Of a stretch of 55,643 bases of DNA, positions 9,012 through 18,667 are shown in pieces. Every line of letters starts with the position of its first letter. The stretch's first letter is position 1. The translations under genes and the position numbers were made by a program. The notes beneath the pieces are model-generated. The model was not told the DNA's origin. It saw nothing but the letters and a program-made list of their open reading frames with translations, and searched no databases. This DNA comes from Bacteroidota bacterium (GTDB taxonomy: Bacteria; Bacteroidota; Bacteroidia; CAILMK01; JAAYUY01): positions 1 to 55,643 of the forward strand of contig JABINZ010000251.1 of the NCBI GenBank assembly GCA_018698135.1. Reading direction: 5' to 3'.

Positions 9012-9393
9012 ACAGTGTATTTTCGCTTCTGGGATGATCTTTCATTTTGACATCTCCGCCCATTTCGCAACGACCTGTAAATGAAGCACCGCTTTCAACA
9101 ATTAACTTGTTTGCAAAAATATCCCCTTTAATATTTGCTGTTGCATTAAGTTTTAAGAGGTCTTCAATGTAAATATTCCCAATAACCGTGCAAGACACGT
9201 CTGCGTTTTGTGAACTGATGTTTCCATTAATATATGCACTGGCACCAAGTACAACCTTGGCCTTCGACTGAACGTTACCCTCCACATTTCCATCTATTCT
9301 CAAATCTGAGTCAGAATGAATTTCACCTACAATTTTTGTCGATGCATTTATCGTACTAAATGAATTTGTATTTACTTCAACATTTTTTTTCAT
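8977..9393 (-). CDS. Bactofilin (polymer-forming cytoskeletal protein)
   Basis: Bactofilins build filaments of stacked beta-helices that localise cell-wall enzymes. The 138-residue product has a disordered N-terminus, then the right-handed beta-helix repeats with hydrophobic-Gly spacing ('GEIHSDSDLRIDGNVEGNVQ', 'VVLGASAYINGNISSQ', 'NIKGDIFANKLIVESGASFTG'), and an acidic tail. It lies 22 bases after an M23 peptidase gene. Such peptidase-bactofilin pairs shape the cell wall in other bacteria (for example CcmA with Csd proteins in Helicobacter). It overlaps the AtpZ-like gene, so wall-shape and ATP synthase genes appear to share a transcript. Confidence 0.92.
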   Translation of the reverse strand: MKKNVEVNTNSFSTINASTKIVGEIHSDSDLRIDGNVEGNVQSKAKVVLGASAYINGNISSQNADVSCTVIGNIYIEDLLKLNATANIKGDIFANKLIVESGASFTGRCEMGGDVKMKDHPRSENTLFAKAPEKIEEE

Positions 9394-9415
9394 CTGACAA
9401 TATTATTTTTCTTAT

Positions 9416-10291
9416 TTAAAATGCTATATATTTTTCAGGATCAACGGGATTACCATCAAACCATAACTCAAAATGCAAGTGAGGGCCATGACTAAGCTCA
9501 CCGGATTCTCCGATAATGGCTATTGTTTCCCCTGCTTGAACAAAATTACCAATTTTTTTCAATAACACAGAATTGTGTTTATAAACTGATATTAGATTTT
9601 TCTTGTGTTGGATAACTACGGTATATCCTGTGTTTACACTCCAATCAGCATAAATTACAGTTCCTTCCAGAACTGCCTTTATTCCTGCACTCGGTGTAGA
9701 GGCAATGTCAATAGCCGGGTGACCAGCAAGAGCGTTGAACTTTTCAGTGATTATACCACGAACCGGAGGAAAAAACAAAATATTCCTTATGTTTTTATTG
9801 ACTTTTCCTTCTTCGTCAAAAAACACATTAAATGATTCGTCTTTTTCAAACTCTGCTCGTAGCAAAGAATCTTCTTTTGATTTTATAGGAATATTTGAGT
9901 GTTTGGCAATTTTAATAGAGTCTTTCAGTCGATAGTGATCTTTTGAGTATTCGTCAACATTGCCAGAAAGTATATTGTTCTGTATTTGGATTTTTTCATA
10001 TTGTTGACGAATTGAACTTTCCAGCGAATCAATTTTTGTTGCGTTTTCTGCAAACTCCATACGTGTGTCAAAATCGGCATAACCCGGAATATATTCCCGA
10101 AGCGATGTATAGGCAATTAAAAAATAAACGCCTATTGTAACAAGCAGGACTAACAAACTGATTGCCAACATAACATTTACTCTGGAAAGACTAATCGACC
10201 CGCGCTCTTCTAAACTCTCTTCAGAAAGAACAACAAGCCTGTATTTTCTCTTCAGTTTTTGAACTAAACTTTGCTTGTCTCGCTTATTCAT
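9416..10291 (-). CDS. Membrane-anchored M23 (LytM-type) peptidase
   Basis: This is a probable peptidoglycan endopeptidase or an activator of one. A basic cytoplasmic N-terminus leads into one membrane helix (~34-60), a coiled coil (~80-130) and a C-terminal LytM domain (~180-290). The zinc-binding motifs are complete: 'HPAIDIA' (HxxxD) and 'HGPHLHFEL' (HxH). It acts on the periplasmic side of the inner membrane. It heads the minus-strand run that continues with bactofilin and ATP synthase, and it is divergent from sprE. The partner bactofilin suggests site-directed wall cutting. Confidence 0.93.
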   Translation of the reverse strand: MNKRDKQSLVQKLKRKYRLVVLSEESLEERGSISLSRVNVMLAISLLVLLVTIGVYFLIAYTSLREYIPGYADFDTRMEFAENATKIDSLESSIRQQYEKIQIQNNILSGNVDEYSKDHYRLKDSIKIAKHSNIPIKSKEDSLLRAEFEKDESFNVFFDEEGKVNKNIRNILFFPPVRGIITEKFNALAGHPAIDIASTPSAGIKAVLEGTVIYADWSVNTGYTVVIQHKKNLISVYKHNSVLLKKIGNFVQAGETIAIIGESGELSHGPHLHFELWFDGNPVDPEKYIAF

Positions 10292-10326
10292 CTTTACTTT
10301 TCGATGTTTTTTTGCTAAAATTGAAA

Positions 10327-10334
10327 TATTTTTG
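10327..10334 (+). promoter_or_regulatory. -7 promoter box (TATTTTTG) for sprE/porW
   Basis: TATTTTTG matches the Bacteroidota -7 consensus TAnnTTTG. Transcription would begin near 10338, which is downstream of the most upstream in-frame GTG at 10334 and so argues that translation begins later, at 10373. The -33 element is not clear. Confidence 0.4.
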
Positions 10335-10372
10335 TGGTTTCAAAGTTAGTTACTATTAACATAAATCAAATT

Positions 10373-13063
10373 GTGCCAGTTCGATTAAAAAAAATATTAT
10401 TTCTGTCATTGCCAATTATTGCAATTCTACTTAGCAGTTGTCTTGCCATACAGGATACAGGAGCCGCCAGATTTTTTCACAATGTAACAGCCCGATACAA
10501 TATCTATTTTAACGCCCACGAGCGTTATTTGACTGTTGTTGAACAAACTGAGGAAAATTACATTGACGATTACAATCTAATTTTAAATGTTTACCGCTTT
10601 CCCGATGATGCAATGTCGAAGTCAAATGCGTCTGATGCCGATGAAATTATACGGAAGTGTTCTAAAATATTGGATAAACATAAAATAAGCAATTGGATTG
10701 ATGACAGTTATTACCTCATTGCCCGAGCTTATTTTTACAAAGGAGATTATTTTACCGCCATTGAAACATTTCAGTATATAATAAGCGAATACGAAAACTC
10801 CAATCTTGCCTTCGAATCCATGGTGTGGTTGGCCAAGTGCAATTATCAACTGGGCAAGTTTGATCAATCAACTGCTTTGGTTTCACAAATAAAAAGTATG
10901 CAAGGGCTTCCCGGAAAGCTCACAAAAGAACTTCGTTTGTTGGAAGCCTATTTAAATATTAATCAGAAAGATTATTTATCAGCCATAAAAAATCTCGAAG
11001 AAGCAATTTCTATTGAAAACAAGAAAGATTATAAAACAAGATATACTTTCATACTTGCTCAACTGTATCAATACTCTAACAATTTTGAACCTGCCATTTC
11101 TTTTTATGAAAAAGTAATCAATAAGAACCCACCATACGACATGGCTTTCAATGCCAAAATTGAGGTTTCACGTTGTCATGAGGTGGTTGATGAGCGAACA
11201 GCTCGCTCCATTAAGGCTCGCTTATATAAAATGTTGAAAGATGATAAAAACATTCAATATCTGGATCAAATATATTTCGAAATTGCACTGGTTGATTTAA
11301 AAATTGGCAATACAAAAGAAGCTGAAGAAAATTTAAAACTAAGTCTTAGGTATAACAAAAGCAACGATAACCAAAAAGCATTTGCCTATCTGAAATTAGC
11401 TGAATTTTATTTTGATAAGCCAAACTATTTGCTCTCAAAAGCATATTACGACAGTTCATCCACATTTTTGAGCGAAGACTTTGCTGGCTACGCTGAGCTG
11501 AAAGTAACCAGCATTGTTCTTAGTGAACTGGTAAAACACCTGGTTATTGTTGAAACAGAAGATAGTCTGCTTTATCTGGCAGGCCTTCCAACAAAGTCAA
11601 GAGACAGCTTGATTGATATTGTATGGCAAGCAGAAGAGCAAGCCAAGCGAGACATTGAGCTTGCAGAACAGCAGAAAAAAGTTGCTGAGGAACAAGAGAT
11701 GCGCTACAACAGAGATGTGATGATGGGGCAAAATCGAGGGCTAATGCAACCACCGGGAGTTCCTGGTAGCCTTTCTGCTTCCAACAAGTGGTATTTCTAT
11801 AACAACTCATCCATTGAACTTGGCAAGTCGGAGTTTGCTGTTAAATGGGGAAAGAGAAAGCTTGAAGACAACTGGCGTAGGAAAAAGAAACTAGGCTCAA
11901 TTTCAGAAGAGGGCTTAGCTCAAGACTCGGCTGCCACAGAAGAGGTTATTGAAGCGGTACTTTCTGAAGATGAAAAGAAGTTTATTAGCGAGCAGTTAAA
12001 AAACATTCCCAAGCCAAAACAAAAATACTACATGGACATTCCGTTTACTGAGAGCCAGGTAGTTGCATCGCATAAGCGAATTGTGGAGGCATTGAAAAAA
12101 ATTGGTGATATTTATTTAGAACAGCTGTCCGACACTTCAAATTCGTCTGCATCTTATGAAAAGCTTTTAGGAAGATATCCGAGTTCTAAATATGATGCTC
12201 AAACCCATTACACCCTTTTCAACATTTATAACCCAAGCACTCAGTCAAATAAAAAACAAGCTCATAAGGATTCCATTTTAACAAAATATCCGAATAGCGA
12301 TTATGCTATATTGGTTAAAGATCCTACCTATTTCACACGCATGGCTACCATTAAAAACAAGGAAATCACCCTACTATACGACCAAAGCTACCAGTACTAT
12401 TTAGATGGAGATTGTGATTTGTTAGCGCAAAACGTTAGCAGTAGCAATAAAAATTATCCTGGAAATTCAAAAAACGATCATTTTGAATATCTTGGTGTAC
12501 TTTGTTCAGGTAAGAACAAACCCAAAAAAGACTTTATCCAAAACTTAATTGATTTTCAGAACAATAGCAAAAACGATGAGTTAAAAGAACATGCAAACAA
12601 TTTGGTTAAATATTTAAATGGAGAATTTGAACACATAGAGAAAGCAGAAGTTTCTACAGAAAAGAAAGTTGTTATTGACTCCTTCCTGATAAAAACACCT
12701 TACAAACAAGGACCACAGAGCCCTCATTATTTTGTTTTGTTTTTCGATAGCAGAAAGGTTAATACTGAAAACTTAAAAACAGCTTTTTCCGATTACAATA
12801 CCCAGTATTATAGCTTGGAAAAGTTGAATATTAATACTGTTGTTTTTGATAAAAATATAATGCTTTTACTGGTACAACAATTTGAAAATGGCAGCTCTGC
12901 TCAAAAGTATTACAAAAGCATTCAAAGCGATCAGGATTTTCTCGAAAAAATCAAAAACAGAAAACCTCAAATTGCGGTTATTCATCAGGAAAATTTTGGT
13001 GTCTTGCTGAAGGAAAAGGATGCAGCTGCTTATATTGATTATTTTAAAAAGTTTTACAAGTAA
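10373..13063 (+). CDS. sprE: SprE/PorW-type lipoprotein of the type IX secretion system
   Basis: SprE (PorW) is a TPR-containing lipoprotein needed for T9SS function and gliding in Bacteroidota. The product (896 residues from this start) has a signal peptide ending in the lipobox 'LLSSC', then the family's characteristic 'FFHNVTARYNIYFNAHERYL', several TPR-like helical repeats in the first ~400 residues, a charged Gln/Glu-rich middle and a C-terminal globular part. I chose GTG at 10373 because it gives a standard n-region ('MPVRLKK') and lies after the inferred transcription start; the reading frame is open back to GTG 10334. T9SS cargo genes occur elsewhere in the window. Confidence 0.88.
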   Translation: MPVRLKKILFLSLPIIAILLSSCLAIQDTGAARFFHNVTARYNIYFNAHERYLTVVEQTEENYIDDYNLILNVYRFPDDAMSKSNASDADEIIRKCSKILDKHKISNWIDDSYYLIARAYFYKGDYFTAIETFQYIISEYENSNLAFESMVWLAKCNYQLGKFDQSTALVSQIKSMQGLPGKLTKELRLLEAYLNINQKDYLSAIKNLEEAISIENKKDYKTRYTFILAQLYQYSNNFEPAISFYEKVINKNPPYDMAFNAKIEVSRCHEVVDERTARSIKARLYKMLKDDKNIQYLDQIYFEIALVDLKIGNTKEAEENLKLSLRYNKSNDNQKAFAYLKLAEFYFDKPNYLLSKAYYDSSSTFLSEDFAGYAELKVTSIVLSELVKHLVIVETEDSLLYLAGLPTKSRDSLIDIVWQAEEQAKRDIELAEQQKKVAEEQEMRYNRDVMMGQNRGLMQPPGVPGSLSASNKWYFYNNSSIELGKSEFAVKWGKRKLEDNWRRKKKLGSISEEGLAQDSAATEEVIEAVLSEDEKKFISEQLKNIPKPKQKYYMDIPFTESQVVASHKRIVEALKKIGDIYLEQLSDTSNSSASYEKLLGRYPSSKYDAQTHYTLFNIYNPSTQSNKKQAHKDSILTKYPNSDYAILVKDPTYFTRMATIKNKEITLLYDQSYQYYLDGDCDLLAQNVSSSNKNYPGNSKNDHFEYLGVLCSGKNKPKKDFIQNLIDFQNNSKNDELKEHANNLVKYLNGEFEHIEKAEVSTEKKVVIDSFLIKTPYKQGPQSPHYFVLFFDSRKVNTENLKTAFSDYNTQYYSLEKLNINTVVFDKNIMLLLVQQFENGSSAQKYYKSIQSDQDFLEKIKNRKPQIAVIHQENFGVLLKEKDAAAYIDYFKKFYK

Positions 13064-13132
13064 AAATCGCCCTTTTTTTGCCTCAATATCTGGCAGTTAA
13101 TAATATTCCTTAAGCATACATTATTTTTAAAG

Positions 13133-13140
13133 TAATTTTG
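13133..13140 (+). promoter_or_regulatory. -7 promoter box (TAATTTTG) for the penicillin-binding protein gene
   Basis: TAATTTTG fits TAnnTTTG and lies 31 bases before the start codon, in a 108-base gap after sprE. I cannot see a convincing -33 element, so this is a modest prediction. Confidence 0.35.
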
Positions 13141-13171
13141 TACATCGGAATATATAAATGCAACAACACAG

Positions 13172-15391
13172 ATGAAATCAGCAAAAAAGAATAAAAAAGG
13201 CAATTACAAAACCTTCCTTAAATGGTTTTGGGGTTCTGTTGTCTTGGTGTTCACACTTTTTGTTTTATTAATAATCGGCATTATCGCGGGTGTATTCAAA
13301 AAGTTGCCCGATGCTCGTCAATTGGAAAACCCAGAAACAACATTGGCTACAGAGATCTACTCTTCTGATGGGGTATTGCTCGGTAAGTTTTTCAATGAAA
13401 ACAGGTCGAAAGTAGCCTATGATGAAATTAGCCCTAATGTTTATAATGCCTTAATTGCAACTGAAGATGTTCGCTTTGAAGATCATTCAGGTATCGATCC
13501 TCGGGGAACATTGGCTATACCCTATTACATTATACGTGGCAAAAAGAAAGGTGCCAGCACAATTTCGCAACAATTGGCTAAAAACCTGTTTGGTCGAAAT
13601 CAATTTAATACTCTACCGAAAAAAATCATTCAAAAACTCAAGGAATGGATTATCGCCATTCGACTGGAACGCTATTATACTAAGCAGGAAATAATAAATA
13701 TGTACCTCAACAAGGTTGATTTTGGTAGTAATTCCTGGGGTATTAAGGCTGCATCAAAAACATATTTTAATAAATTACCAGATGCGCTTAACGTACAAGA
13801 ATCTGCAACAATAATTGGAGTCTTGAAAGCTGTTACTGCCTATAATCCTTATCTGAATCCCGAACGCTCATTAAATAGGAGAAATGTGGTTTTGGGCCAA
13901 ATGTATAAATACGGCTATATCAAAACACAAGAGGAGTTCGACTCGTTAGTTGCTCTTCCCATTAAACTTGATTATAAAGTAGAAAGTCATAATCAGGGGA
14001 TGGCGCGATACTTCAGGGAGTTTTTGCGAATGGAGCTTAATGAATGGAGTAAAAGTGAAAATATCGATTTATATGCCAGTGGATTGAAAATTCACACCAC
14101 TATTGATAGCCGAATGCAAACATATGCTGAAGCAGCCACTCGGGAACATCTGACCGAACTTCAGGAGCTCTTTTTCAAGCATTGGGACGGACGAAAGAAT
14201 GCACCATTCAGCAAAATAAGCGAAAAGCAAATTGAGTCAATCATGACGCGTGCAGTTAAAAACAGCGATCGCTACAGAGCCTTGAAAAGGGGTGGCAAAA
14301 GCTGGGAAGAAATACAGGAAGATTTCCAAATTAAAAGGAAAATGAAATTGTTTTCCTATAAAGGCGACATTGAAAAAGAAATGTCACCTTACGATTCTGT
14401 CTATTATTACAAATACTTCTTGCATCCTGGTTTTATGGCCATGGATACCAAAAGCGGCCAAATTAAGGCTTGGGTTGGGGGGATTGATTACAAATACTTT
14501 AAATATGATCATGTAAACAAAAGAGCGAAAAGGCAGGTAGGGTCAACCTTCAAACCTTTTGTTTATACTGTTGGAATAATGGAGGGTTATTCTCCATGTT
14601 TGAAAGTGCCCAATGTACCTGTAATTTTTCCTGACTTCAATAATTGGAGGCCCCGAAACTCGGACGGAGAATATGGCGAAATTATGACCCTAAATGAAGG
14701 CATGTCAAAATCTGTAAACTGCATGACTGCATGGGTGATGAAGCAAGTTGGCCCAGAAGCCGTTTTGGATTTGGTTGCAAAAATGGGAATCGACACCAGC
14801 GATATGGACCCTTATCCATCAATTTGCCTGGGAACTCCGGATGTATCCGTTTTTGAAATGGTGGGAGCTTTTAATACCTATGGTAACAATGGTGTATGGG
14901 TAGAGCCTACTTTTATTAGCCGAATTGAAGACAAAAATGGCAATACAATCAAAGAGTATGTTGCCCGCGAAGTTCCTGTTTTAAAAAACACCCACAACTT
15001 TGTGATGCTAGACATGCTTCAATCTGTAACCCGAGGCTGGGGAACTGCCACTCGACTGCGATATCGCTACAATTTTACCAATCAAATAGGAGGAAAAACA
15101 GGTACAACTCAAAACAACTCGGATGGATGGTTTATTGGAACAACTCCTGAAATAACAGCTGGCTGCTGGGTTGGAGCTGAAGACCGATCCGTTCATTTCA
15201 GAAGAACTGACTATGGACAAGGTGCTAGTATGGCCTTGCCAATATGGGCCTATTTTATGAAAAAAGTGTATGCCGATTCCACGCTTGGATATAAGCAAAG
15301 CGATTTTGAAATACCTGAAGAAAAGCTTCCAGTTGAGCTCGATTGTTCGAATTATGAAGCTGATGTTGAACCAAACGCATTGCAGGAATAA
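13172..15391 (+). CDS. Class A penicillin-binding protein (PBP1A type)
   Basis: This bifunctional enzyme polymerises and crosslinks peptidoglycan. The 739 residues have a short cytoplasmic tail, one membrane helix (~22-44), a GT51 glycosyltransferase domain with 'ATEDVRFEDHSGID' carrying the catalytic Glu, and a transpeptidase domain. The transpeptidase active-site motifs are complete: STFK (Ser458), SVN in 'SKSVNCM', and KTG at 642-644. The end of the gene is immediately followed by the uvrC start codon (15391/15392), so the two are almost certainly co-transcribed. Confidence 0.95.
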   Translation: MKSAKKNKKGNYKTFLKWFWGSVVLVFTLFVLLIIGIIAGVFKKLPDARQLENPETTLATEIYSSDGVLLGKFFNENRSKVAYDEISPNVYNALIATEDVRFEDHSGIDPRGTLAIPYYIIRGKKKGASTISQQLAKNLFGRNQFNTLPKKIIQKLKEWIIAIRLERYYTKQEIINMYLNKVDFGSNSWGIKAASKTYFNKLPDALNVQESATIIGVLKAVTAYNPYLNPERSLNRRNVVLGQMYKYGYIKTQEEFDSLVALPIKLDYKVESHNQGMARYFREFLRMELNEWSKSENIDLYASGLKIHTTIDSRMQTYAEAATREHLTELQELFFKHWDGRKNAPFSKISEKQIESIMTRAVKNSDRYRALKRGGKSWEEIQEDFQIKRKMKLFSYKGDIEKEMSPYDSVYYYKYFLHPGFMAMDTKSGQIKAWVGGIDYKYFKYDHVNKRAKRQVGSTFKPFVYTVGIMEGYSPCLKVPNVPVIFPDFNNWRPRNSDGEYGEIMTLNEGMSKSVNCMTAWVMKQVGPEAVLDLVAKMGIDTSDMDPYPSICLGTPDVSVFEMVGAFNTYGNNGVWVEPTFISRIEDKNGNTIKEYVAREVPVLKNTHNFVMLDMLQSVTRGWGTATRLRYRYNFTNQIGGKTGTTQNNSDGWFIGTTPEITAGCWVGAEDRSVHFRRTDYGQGASMALPIWAYFMKKVYADSTLGYKQSDFEIPEEKLPVELDCSNYEADVEPNALQE

Positions 15392-17191
15392 ATGCTTGAT
15401 TTTACGCAACAGCTAAGTTTATTGCCCAATAAGCCCGGTATTTACAAGTTTTCAAACAAGCAAAACGACATCATTTACATTGGTAAGGCAAAAAACCTAA
15501 AAAAAAGGGTGTCGTCTTATTTTTCTAAAAAGGAAGGGGTTGGTGCTCGTACCAAAATCATGGTTTCCCATGTTGTCCAGATTAACTATACTGTTGTTGA
15601 AAGCGAGCAAGAAGCCCTTTTGCTTGAAAATTCATTAATAAAAAAATACCAACCCAAATACAATGTACTGCTCAAAGATGGAAAAACATTTCCATTTATT
15701 GCTATAAAAAAAGAAGCATTTCCACGGGTATTTTCCACTCGAAGCATGATAAAGGATGGGAGTGAGTATTATGGCCCTTTTGTTTCAGGTTTAAACAAAA
15801 ACATGCTACTAGATTTATTGCAAAAACATTTCTTCCTGCGAACATGCAAGTTCAACCTATCAGAAGAACCAATTAAGGCCAAGAAGTATAAAGTTTGCCT
15901 AAGCTATCATATTAATTTGTGTAAAGGCCCTTGTGAATCCTTGCAAACAGAGCAAGATTATATGACCAATATTGATCATGTTCGCAAAATACTAAAGGGA
16001 AAAACAGCCAGCGTAATCAACTATGTTAAAGCTCAAATGGCAACGGCTGCAACAAATCTTGAATTTGAAAAAGCAAACGAATTAAAGCAAACACTCGATG
16101 CACTTCAAACATATGAAGCCAAGTCAACTGTTGTGAATCCCAAATTATCTGATATCGATGTTTTTTCAATTTATTCAACTGATAAAATTGCTATAGTTAA
16201 TTATCTTAGAATTACCAATGGTGCTATTATTCAGACCGATACGGTTGAGATTAAAAAATCTCTTGATGAAAGCGATTCTGACATTTTGATGTTGGCCATA
16301 ACCGAGTTTCGCGAACGATTTGGTAGTGGTACGAAACAAATTGTTGTGCCAATAAAGCTTGATTTTACCGATAGCACTGTAAAATATACCATCCCAAAAA
16401 CAGGAGATAAGAAAAAATTGCTCGAACTATCCTATAAAAATGCATGGTTTTATTTCAAAGATCTGCAAGAAAGAAAAAATCTTCAACAAGATAAGGGTCA
16501 GCGCTCATTAAGTTTATTAAAACAGGTTCAAAAAGATCTTGTATTAAAAAAACTACCCATGGTAATTGAGTGTTTCGACAACTCAAACATGCAAGGTTCT
16601 TATCCTGTTGCAGCACTTGTTGTTTTTAAAAATGCTAAACCATTTAAACGCGAATACAGGCATTACAATATAAAAAATGTCGAAGGGCCCGATGATTTTG
16701 CATCAATGGAGGAGGTTATCTATCGAAGATACAGACGATTGCTGGAAGAAGGGGAAAAGCTTCCTGACTTAATTGTGGTAGACGGTGGCAAGGGTCAGGT
16801 AAGTTCGGCTTATAAGAGTTTGTGTTCATTAGGAATTGAAGGACAAGTTGAAATGGTTGGTATTGCCAAGCGCTTTGAAGAGATATATAAGGTTGGCGAT
16901 ACACTTCCTTTGGGTATTGACAAAAAATCTCCGACCAACCGACTTATACAACAATTGAGAAATGAGGCACATCGCTTTGGTATCACCCATCACCGGTCTC
17001 GCAGAATACGAGGAAGCCTGGTGACAGAACTGAACGACATTAAGGGAGTTGGAAAGCTTACGGCTGAAAAACTTCTCAGGCATTTCAAATCAATCCAAGG
17101 AGTTAAAAATTCCAATTTTGAAGAATTAGTTTCATTGGTGGGAAAACAAAAAACAGAGGTTATACAAGAATATTTCAAGAAAAACCCATAG
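15392..17191 (+). CDS. uvrC: Excinuclease ABC subunit C
   Basis: UvrC makes the two incisions of nucleotide excision repair with UvrA/UvrB. The N-terminal GIY-YIG nuclease ('GIYKFSNKQNDIIYIGKAKN', ~15-35) is followed by the Cys-rich segment ('CKGPCESLQ'), a UvrB-binding UVR helix ('NLEFEKANELKQTLDAL'), the RNase H-like C-terminal nuclease ('IECFDNSNMQGSYPVAALVV', 'IVVDGGKGQVSSA') and helix-hairpin-helix DNA-binding motifs near the end ('LNDIKGVGKLTAEKLLRHF'). The 599-residue length is normal. It starts on the base after the PBP stop codon. Confidence 0.97.
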   Translation: MLDFTQQLSLLPNKPGIYKFSNKQNDIIYIGKAKNLKKRVSSYFSKKEGVGARTKIMVSHVVQINYTVVESEQEALLLENSLIKKYQPKYNVLLKDGKTFPFIAIKKEAFPRVFSTRSMIKDGSEYYGPFVSGLNKNMLLDLLQKHFFLRTCKFNLSEEPIKAKKYKVCLSYHINLCKGPCESLQTEQDYMTNIDHVRKILKGKTASVINYVKAQMATAATNLEFEKANELKQTLDALQTYEAKSTVVNPKLSDIDVFSIYSTDKIAIVNYLRITNGAIIQTDTVEIKKSLDESDSDILMLAITEFRERFGSGTKQIVVPIKLDFTDSTVKYTIPKTGDKKKLLELSYKNAWFYFKDLQERKNLQQDKGQRSLSLLKQVQKDLVLKKLPMVIECFDNSNMQGSYPVAALVVFKNAKPFKREYRHYNIKNVEGPDDFASMEEVIYRRYRRLLEEGEKLPDLIVVDGGKGQVSSAYKSLCSLGIEGQVEMVGIAKRFEEIYKVGDTLPLGIDKKSPTNRLIQQLRNEAHRFGITHHRSRRIRGSLVTELNDIKGVGKLTAEKLLRHFKSIQGVKNSNFEELVSLVGKQKTEVIQEYFKKNP

Positions 17192-17277
17192 AAAGCTATT
17201 TATTTTAGTTTATTGACGAATTTAGATATATAGAATTTTTGGCATTTTAATTGACTAAAACCAATAAAAAATTTATA

Positions 17278-18069
17278 ATGAAAAGAGTTTTAAGAATTAG
17301 TCCCATACTGTTTGCTGCTATATTATTTTTTGCAAGTTGTAAGGACGAACCCATTAATATTTTTACCGTTGAAGACGATAAAGAATTGGGTCTTCAGGTG
17401 AAAGATGAAATTGAAAATGATCCGGCAACATATCCCTTGCTTGACGAGGCTCAATATCCCGAAGCATACCAGCATCTTAGAAGAATACGCGATACCATTC
17501 TGGCATCCGGACAAGTAGGATATGCCGATGATTTTAGCTGGGAATGCAAACTGGTTGACGAGGATGTGTTAAATGCATTTTGCGCACCCGGTGGTTATAT
17601 TTATGTTTATACAGGCTTAATTAAATACCTCGACAACGAAGCACAGTTTGCCGGAGTTCTTGGACACGAAATGGCACACGCTGCTCGTAGGCACTCAACG
17701 AGTCAGCTTACAAAGGCTTATGGAATTTCGGTGCTACTTTCAGTTATCGTTGGAAATGACCCCGGTGTTTTAGCTCAAATAACCTCCTCATTATTGGTTT
17801 TGGCCTTTAGCAGAAGTCATGAAAATGATGCAGATGCTTATTCCGTTGTTTATCTTAACCCTTCTCATTATGATGCTCGTGGAGTTGGAGGATTTTTTGA
17901 AAAATTACATGAAGGCGATAGCAGTGGCTTGAGTATTCCTTTTTTAAGCACTCATCCATCAGATGCATCACGCATCGAAAACATTAACAATAAGTGGATG
18001 GAACTTGGATCTGTTGCAGGTGACTGGGACTCTTTAAGTTATGACGCCTTTAAACTAAGTTTGCCCTAA
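17278..18069 (+). CDS. M48-family metallopeptidase lipoprotein
   Basis: This is a probable periplasmic or outer-membrane zinc protease of the BepA/YfgC-like M48 group, which in other bacteria help quality control of envelope proteins. A lipoprotein signal ends at 'FFASC'. The zinc site is 'GHEMAHAARRHS' (HExxH), with the third ligand Glu in 'SRSHENDADAYS'. From this ATG it has 263 residues and a typical signal peptide 'MKRVLRISPILFAAILFFAS'; a TTG at 17251 would add nine residues that spoil the signal, so I prefer 17278. It follows uvrC by 86 bases. Confidence 0.9.
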   Translation: MKRVLRISPILFAAILFFASCKDEPINIFTVEDDKELGLQVKDEIENDPATYPLLDEAQYPEAYQHLRRIRDTILASGQVGYADDFSWECKLVDEDVLNAFCAPGGYIYVYTGLIKYLDNEAQFAGVLGHEMAHAARRHSTSQLTKAYGISVLLSVIVGNDPGVLAQITSSLLVLAFSRSHENDADAYSVVYLNPSHYDARGVGGFFEKLHEGDSSGLSIPFLSTHPSDASRIENINNKWMELGSVAGDWDSLSYDAFKLSLP

Positions 18070-18164
18070 AGGTTTTTACAATTATTTGGCCTGCTGTCGT
18101 GAAGCAAACCTCGTAGCATATAATGCTTTGCAAGTCACGTCTTGTGGTTAAAAAAATATAATTC

Positions 18165-18542
18165 ATGATCCAATTTGTATTTGATGAGAAAGCGGAAGTA
18201 ATTCGTATAACCTATACGGGCGAAATTAATATTGAGGATTATTCTCATTTGTTTAAGACTCTTGTCGAGGTTAACTCCACGAAACCATTTCCAAAGAACC
18301 TATTAGTATTGTCAGATTATCGTAAAGCGCATGCATCATTTGTACCTAAAGATATGGGTGAGTTATGGAGCCTGATGGAACAACACTTTGTGTTGATTGA
18401 ATCAATAAAAGAGGCCATGCTTCACAGCTCACCTTATGAAACAGCTCTATCCGAAATTGCAGCCAAGAATATTCCAGACAATAGATATGAGATGAAGATA
18501 TTCTCTTATGAAACAAATGCCATTAAATGGTTAATATCCTAG
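18165..18542 (+). CDS. SpoIIAA/STAS-like small protein
   Basis: This is a 125-residue cytoplasmic protein. The pattern of a beta strand pair ('VFDEKAEVIRITYTGEINIE'), a helix, then 'KNLLVLSDYRKAHASF' and a helix with 'IESIKEAMLHSSPYETALS' resembles the SpoIIAA-like/STAS fold found in many small Bacteroidota proteins of unknown role. I infer the fold from this layout; there is no catalytic motif. It lies between the M48 gene and thiL with gaps of ~95 and ~125 bases, so it is probably a single-gene unit. Confidence 0.6.
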   Translation: MIQFVFDEKAEVIRITYTGEINIEDYSHLFKTLVEVNSTKPFPKNLLVLSDYRKAHASFVPKDMGELWSLMEQHFVLIESIKEAMLHSSPYETALSEIAAKNIPDNRYEMKIFSYETNAIKWLIS

Positions 18543-18645
18543 ACTAAATCGGTTAATTTAGAACCCAAAACAGACCTCGTCATCATAATTACAACTTTTA
18601 TCTGATCCCATTTTAAAGATGCTGGTTTTCACAAAGCTGATTTTG

Positions 18646-18653
18646 TATCTTTG
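18646..18653 (+). promoter_or_regulatory. -7 promoter box (TATCTTTG) for thiL
   Basis: TATCTTTG is a full match to TAnnTTTG, with a T-rich stretch (18626-18629) at about the right distance for a -33 element. Transcription should begin around 18657, only ~10 bases before the TTG start codon of thiL at 18668, so the mRNA leader would be very short. Confidence 0.55.
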
Positions 18654-18667
18654 CAAAAATTATTATT

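Noticed and set aside
18541-18667. Possible TPP riboswitch before thiL
   Set aside because: The gap is short, no conserved TPP aptamer segments are seen, and the predicted leader is only about ten bases.
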